Part shown: one piece after another, positions 5,838 through 8,485 of the stretch
Layout: every line of letters starts with the position of its first letter
Position numbering within the stretch: the first letter of the stretch is position 1
From: Sulfuritalea sp.
GTDB taxonomy: Bacteria > Pseudomonadota > Gammaproteobacteria > Burkholderiales > Rhodocyclaceae
Assembly: GCA_026399445.1 (NCBI GenBank)
Contig: JAPLRA010000388.1
Span: 1 to 8,485 of the forward strand
DNA length: 8,485 nucleotides
Direction of reading: 5' to 3'
Made by a program: the position numbers and the translations under genes
The notes under the pieces: model-generated
Databases searched by the model: none
The model's input: only the letters and a program-made list of their open reading frames with translations
What the model was told of the DNA's origin: nothing

Positions 5838-6824
5838 ATGAAATCCCTGAAAATTGCTGCTGTCGTGGCCGGCGCTTTCGCCTCGGCGAGCGTTTTTGCC
5901 CAGGCACTGGTCAAGATCGATGGTTCCTCGACCGTCTATCCGATCACCGAGGCGGTGGCCGAAGAATTCCAGAAGTCGAAGAAGAACACTGTCCGTGTCA
6001 CCGTCGGCATTTCCGGTACGGGCGGCGGCTTCAAGAAGTTCTGCCGTGGCGAAACCGATATCTCCGATGCGTCGCGTCCGATCTTGAAGAAGGAAATGGA
6101 CGACTGCAAGGCGGCCGGCATCGAATACCTCGAACTGCCGGTGGCCTACGATGCGCTGACCGTGGTGATCAATCCCAAGAACGACTGGATCAAGTCGATG
6201 ACCGTGGCCGAACTGAAGGCCATGTGGGAGCCGGCGGCGCAAGGCAAGATCACGAGCTGGAAGCAGGTCAACCCGGCTTGGCCGGATCGCCCTCTCAAGC
6301 TGTTCGGCGCCGGTGCTGACTCGGGGACCTTCGACTACTTCACCGAAGCCATCAACGGCAAGTCCAAGTCCAGCCGTGGCGACTTCACCGCTTCGGAAGA
6401 TGATAACGTGCTGGTGCAGGGCGTTGCCCGCGACGTGGGCGCACTGGGCTTCTTCGGCTTGGCCTATTACGAAGAAAACAAGGATAAGCTGCACGCGGTG
6501 CCGATTGTCGACAAGGCCGGCAAACCTGCCGTGCTGCCATCGCTGAAGACCGTGATCGATGGCAGCTACCAGCCGCTGGCGCGCCCGATTTTCATTTACG
6601 TGAATGCCAAATCGGCTGACAAACCCGAGGTCAAGGAATTTGTCGAGTTCTACATGAAGCATGGCGAGAAGCTGACCAAGGAAGTGAAGTACGTTCCCCT
6701 GCCGGCCAAGGCCTATGTTTACAACTCGGATCATTTCGCCAAGCGCGTCAAGGGCACCAAGTTCGCTGGCGAGAACAAGGTCGGCCTGACGATTGAAGAG
6801 TTGATGAAGCTGGAAGCGAAGTAA
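5838..6824 (+). CDS. pstS: Phosphate ABC transporter substrate-binding protein PstS
   Basis: This 328-residue periplasmic protein captures phosphate for the PstSCAB importer. A Sec signal peptide is clear: MKSLK, a hydrophobic core, then SASVFA with cleavage likely between A21 and Q22. Phosphate-binding elements follow: GSSTVYP (29-35), [20 protein letters not shown] (59-78) and [10 protein letters not shown] (159-168). C69 and C90 could form a disulfide. It belongs to the SphX-like PstS group rather than the E. coli type, judged by the [16 protein letters not shown] stretch. The ATG at 5838 has AAAGGAG 7 nt upstream. A Pho-box candidate precedes the gene, so PhoB induction at low phosphate is expected. 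A strong hairpin follows the stop, and pstC begins 104 bp later. The gene shows no lesion. Confidence 0.96.
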   Translation: MKSLKIAAVVAGAFASASVFAQALVKIDGSSTVYPITEAVAEEFQKSKKNTVRVTVGISGTGGGFKKFCRGETDISDASRPILKKEMDDCKAAGIEYLELPVAYDALTVVINPKNDWIKSMTVAELKAMWEPAAQGKITSWKQVNPAWPDRPLKLFGAGADSGTFDYFTEAINGKSKSSRGDFTASEDDNVLVQGVARDVGALGFFGLAYYEENKDKLHAVPIVDKAGKPAVLPSLKTVIDGSYQPLARPIFIYVNAKSADKPEVKEFVEFYMKHGEKLTKEVKYVPLPAKAYVYNSDHFAKRVKGTKFAGENKVGLTIEELMKLEAK

Positions 6825-6831
6825 ATGCAGT

Positions 6832-6862
6832 CTGGGGTGGCCTGCCGGTCGGGCCACCCCAG
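6832..6862 (+). promoter_or_regulatory. Stem-loop between pstS and pstC
   Basis: CTGGGGTGGCC (6832-6842) pairs perfectly with GGCCACCCCAG (6852-6862) across a 9-nt loop, starting 8 nt after the pstS stop. No T-run follows, so it is not a typical intrinsic terminator. Partial attenuation or 3'-end protection of the pstS message would explain how the binding protein is made in excess over the permeases. The rest of the pstS-pstC gap (6863-6928) shows nothing clear except an A/T-rich patch at 6895-6906. Confidence 0.75.
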
Positions 6863-6928
6863 CTTCAAGATTCGCATTCCGGTCAGCCCTGGCTATTTAG
6901 AAAAATCTGCACGGTATTCTGCAATCCC

Positions 6929-7879
6929 ATGAGCGCCACGCTATCGCCGCCCCATTCAATGCCTATCGGCAGTCACGTCAGTGACAGGTTAAGCAAGAAG
7001 GCTTCGCGCCATGTCAAGGAACGCATCATCGAGTTCCTCCTGTTCAGTGCTGCGGCATTCTCGGTGTTTGTCACCGTCGCCATTGTCTATGTGCTGGTCA
7101 AGGAATCCTGGGTTTTCTTTGAAACGGTGCCGCTTTCAGATTTCCTGTTCGACACGCAATGGACCCCGCTGTTCGACGACGCCCACTATGGCATCATGGT
7201 CCTGCTTTCAGGCACCATCACCAGTTCGGCAGTTGCCTTACTGGTTGCCATCCCGCTGGGCACCATCATCGCGATTTATCTATCCGAGTTCTCCGGCTTC
7301 AAGGTGCGCGAGATTGCCAAGCCATTTCTGGAACTTCTGGGTGGCGTGCCGACCATTGTCTATGGTTACTTTGCCCTGACGTTTGTGACTCCGCTGCTGC
7401 AAAAAATCTACCCCGCCCTGCCCGGTTTCAACTTGCTTTCGGCCGGTCTCGTCATGGGCATCATGATCATTCCCTACGTAGCATCGCTGTCCGAAGATGC
7501 CATGCGCTCGGTGCCCATGGCCCTGCGCGAGGGCTCCTACGCCATGGGCGCGACGCGCCTGCAGACCGCGCTCTGGGTGGTAATGCCGGCGGCGACCTCG
7601 GGGATTGCCTCAGCCTACATTCTGGGCATTTCGCGCGCAGTGGGCGAGACCATGATTCTCGCCGTTGCCGCCGGCATGCAGCCCAACCTGAGCTTCAACC
7701 CAGCCGAGCCGGGCGCGACGATCACCAGCTATATCGTGCAGGTGGCGCTGGGCGATCTGCCGCACGGGTCCATTGGTTACCAGACCATCTTTGCCGCCGG
7801 CCTCACCCTGCTGCTGATGACTCTGATGTTCAATCTGCTCGGTTACTGGTTGCGCAAGCGTTTCCGCGAGGTGTATTGA
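6929..7879 (+). CDS. pstC: Phosphate ABC transporter permease PstC
   Basis: This 316-residue inner-membrane permease pairs with PstA to form the phosphate channel. About six hydrophobic segments are visible: near 33-57, 88-118, 132-155, 167-186, 217-248 and 284-306. The coupling (EAA) loop reads REGSYAMGATRLQTALWVVMPAA (200-222, no gap) and contacts the PstB ATPase. ELLGGVPTIVYGYFAL (135-150) and GISRAVGETM (233-242) are family hallmarks. The first ATG at 6929 was chosen for length, but neither it nor the in-frame ATG at 6959 has a good Shine-Dalgarno. The residues before about 25 are polar and variable, so the start is uncertain by about 10 codons. pstA begins 1 nt after the stop. Confidence 0.94.
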   Translation: MSATLSPPHSMPIGSHVSDRLSKKASRHVKERIIEFLLFSAAAFSVFVTVAIVYVLVKESWVFFETVPLSDFLFDTQWTPLFDDAHYGIMVLLSGTITSSAVALLVAIPLGTIIAIYLSEFSGFKVREIAKPFLELLGGVPTIVYGYFALTFVTPLLQKIYPALPGFNLLSAGLVMGIMIIPYVASLSEDAMRSVPMALREGSYAMGATRLQTALWVVMPAATSGIASAYILGISRAVGETMILAVAAGMQPNLSFNPAEPGATITSYIVQVALGDLPHGSIGYQTIFAAGLTLLLMTLMFNLLGYWLRKRFREVY

Positions 7880-7880
7880 T

Positions 7881-8485
7881 ATGATGAAAGCCGCCGACCT
7901 TAACTCCATTCGCGCCGTCATCACCCGCGCCAAGCGCTGGGATCTTTTGTTTACCGTGCTGGGTATTCTTAGTCTGATGGTGGGCGTGCTGACCTTTACT
8001 GTGCTCTTCGTCGACATGGCGATCCAGGGCGTGCCGCGACTGAGTCTGGATTTCTTTACCTCGTTCCCGTCGCGCAAGGCCGCCCATGCCGGCATTCTGT
8101 CGGCATGGGTGGGTACCGTGCTGGTGATGGTGCTGACCGCGGCGGCGGCTGTGCCGTTGGGCGTTGCCGCCGGCGTCTACCTTGAGGAATACGCGCCGAA
8201 GAACTGGATGACGGACATCATAGAGATCAACATCAGCAACTTGGCTGGTATCCCGTCGATCGTCTACGGCCTGCTGGCCCTCGGCCTGTTCGTCTACTAC
8301 TTCGGTTTCGGCCAGAGCATCCTCTCCGCCGGCCTCACGCTGGCGCTGCTGATCCTGCCCTTCGTGCAGGCGATCCCGAACCTGGCCGCCGTCAAGCCGG
8401 ACGTCATCGTCTCCGGCGTGGTGGGCATCCTGCTGCTGGCGCTGGCGGTCTGGCTGGTGATCGAGGCGGTCCGGGTGGCCTCGAC
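7881..8485 (+). CDS. pstA: Phosphate ABC transporter permease PstA, N-terminal part, unlike PstA after 8360
   Basis: The frame opens at ATGATG (7881/7884) with GAGGTG 7 nt upstream of 7881, inside the end of pstC. It runs 201 codons to the window edge without a stop. Residues 1-160 are PstA: an N-terminal membrane helix (about 22-46), GILSAWVGTVLVMVLTAAAA (71-90), GVYLEEYAPKNWMTDIIEIN (98-117), NLAGIPSIVYGLLALGLF and then SAGLTLALLILP (149-160). PstA should continue with a segment like VVIVATREALRA and the coupling loop that binds PstB. Instead residues 161-201 read FVQAIPNLAAVKPDVIVSG and a long hydrophobic stretch that I cannot place in PstA. The visible gene therefore lacks the PstB-coupling loop, so either it is rearranged or the sequence is chimeric near its end. 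Confidence 0.85.
   Translation, partial: MMKAADLNSIRAVITRAKRWDLLFTVLGILSLMVGVLTFTVLFVDMAIQGVPRLSLDFFTSFPSRKAAHAGILSAWVGTVLVMVLTAAAAVPLGVAAGVYLEEYAPKNWMTDIIEINISNLAGIPSIVYGLLALGLFVYYFGFGQSILSAGLTLALLILPFVQAIPNLAAVKPDVIVSGVVGILLLALAVWLVIEAVRVAS
8361..8485 (+). other. Segment of unknown origin fused in frame to pstA
   Basis: From 8361 the frame encodes FVQAIPNLAAVKPD, then a single strongly hydrophobic helix (VSGVVGILLLALAVWLVIEA) ending in VRVAS at the window edge. It reads as a genuine membrane protein with G/C-ending codons, visibly more GC-rich than early pstA. I do not recognise the family. Confidence 0.5.

Noticed and set aside
5808..6857. 349-codon minus-strand open frame opposite pstS
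   Set aside because: pstS is certain from its signal peptide and binding motifs. The antisense frame is low in recognisable structure and is a shadow.
6832..6862. Rho-independent terminator after pstS
   Set aside because: The stem is strong but the bases after it are CTTCAAGATT, with no T-run, and pstC continues in the same direction.
1..8485. Same five bases TCGAC at both window ends as a sign of a circular molecule
   Set aside because: Five bases is chance level, and joining the ends does not extend either the CYTH frame or the pstA frame into recognisable sequence.
1..8485. CRISPR array, tRNA, rRNA or insertion sequence
   Set aside because: No spaced repeats, no recognisable structural RNA and no transposase or terminal inverted repeats were seen on reading both strands.

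Overview
The window reads as chromosomal DNA of a GC-rich proteobacterium, most likely a betaproteobacterium. The PstS/PstC/PstA, OlsB and DgkA sequences resemble those of Rhodocyclales-type organisms. That placement is from memory of family sequences, not from a search.

Layout. A 143-bp divergent intergenic region (5695-5837) splits the window. To its left, on the minus strand, runs a tightly packed lipid cluster. In transcription order it holds a PlsC-type acyltransferase (olsA-like), olsB (ornithine N-acyltransferase), a GT4 glycosyltransferase, dgkA (diacylglycerol kinase), a second GT4 glycosyltransferase, a PlcP/LpxH-type metallophosphoesterase and a CYTH-domain protein cut by the window start. 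To its right, on the plus strand, lies the phosphate-uptake operon: pstS, pstC and the first half of pstA.

How the genes work together. The intergenic region holds two PhoB-box candidates, one facing each way. Each is two 7-mers separated by 4 nt, followed 10 nt later by a -10-like hexamer. The simplest model is a phosphate-starvation switch. The pst side imports phosphate with high affinity. The left operon replaces phospholipids with phosphorus-free lipids: OlsB and OlsA build ornithine lipids, the PlcP-like enzyme would release diacylglycerol from phospholipids, the glycosyltransferases would make glycolipid from it, and DgkA would recycle diacylglycerol to phosphatidate. The chemistry of the glycosyltransferases and the PlcP-like enzyme is inferred from family and context.

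Unusual state of the genes. Several members of the left operon carry lesions. The first glycosyltransferase has an in-frame TAG, yet its reading frame continues to a perfect ATGA junction with dgkA. dgkA lacks about 30 residues around the first catalytic glutamate. The plcP-like gene is frameshifted by a 26-bp tandem duplication. The acyltransferase has FPAGT where FPEGT is expected. The CYTH protein lacks the usual ExExK glutamates. On the right, pstA stops resembling PstA at about 8361. Either the lipid operon is decaying, or this is an error-rich or chimeric assembly. The sequence alone cannot decide.
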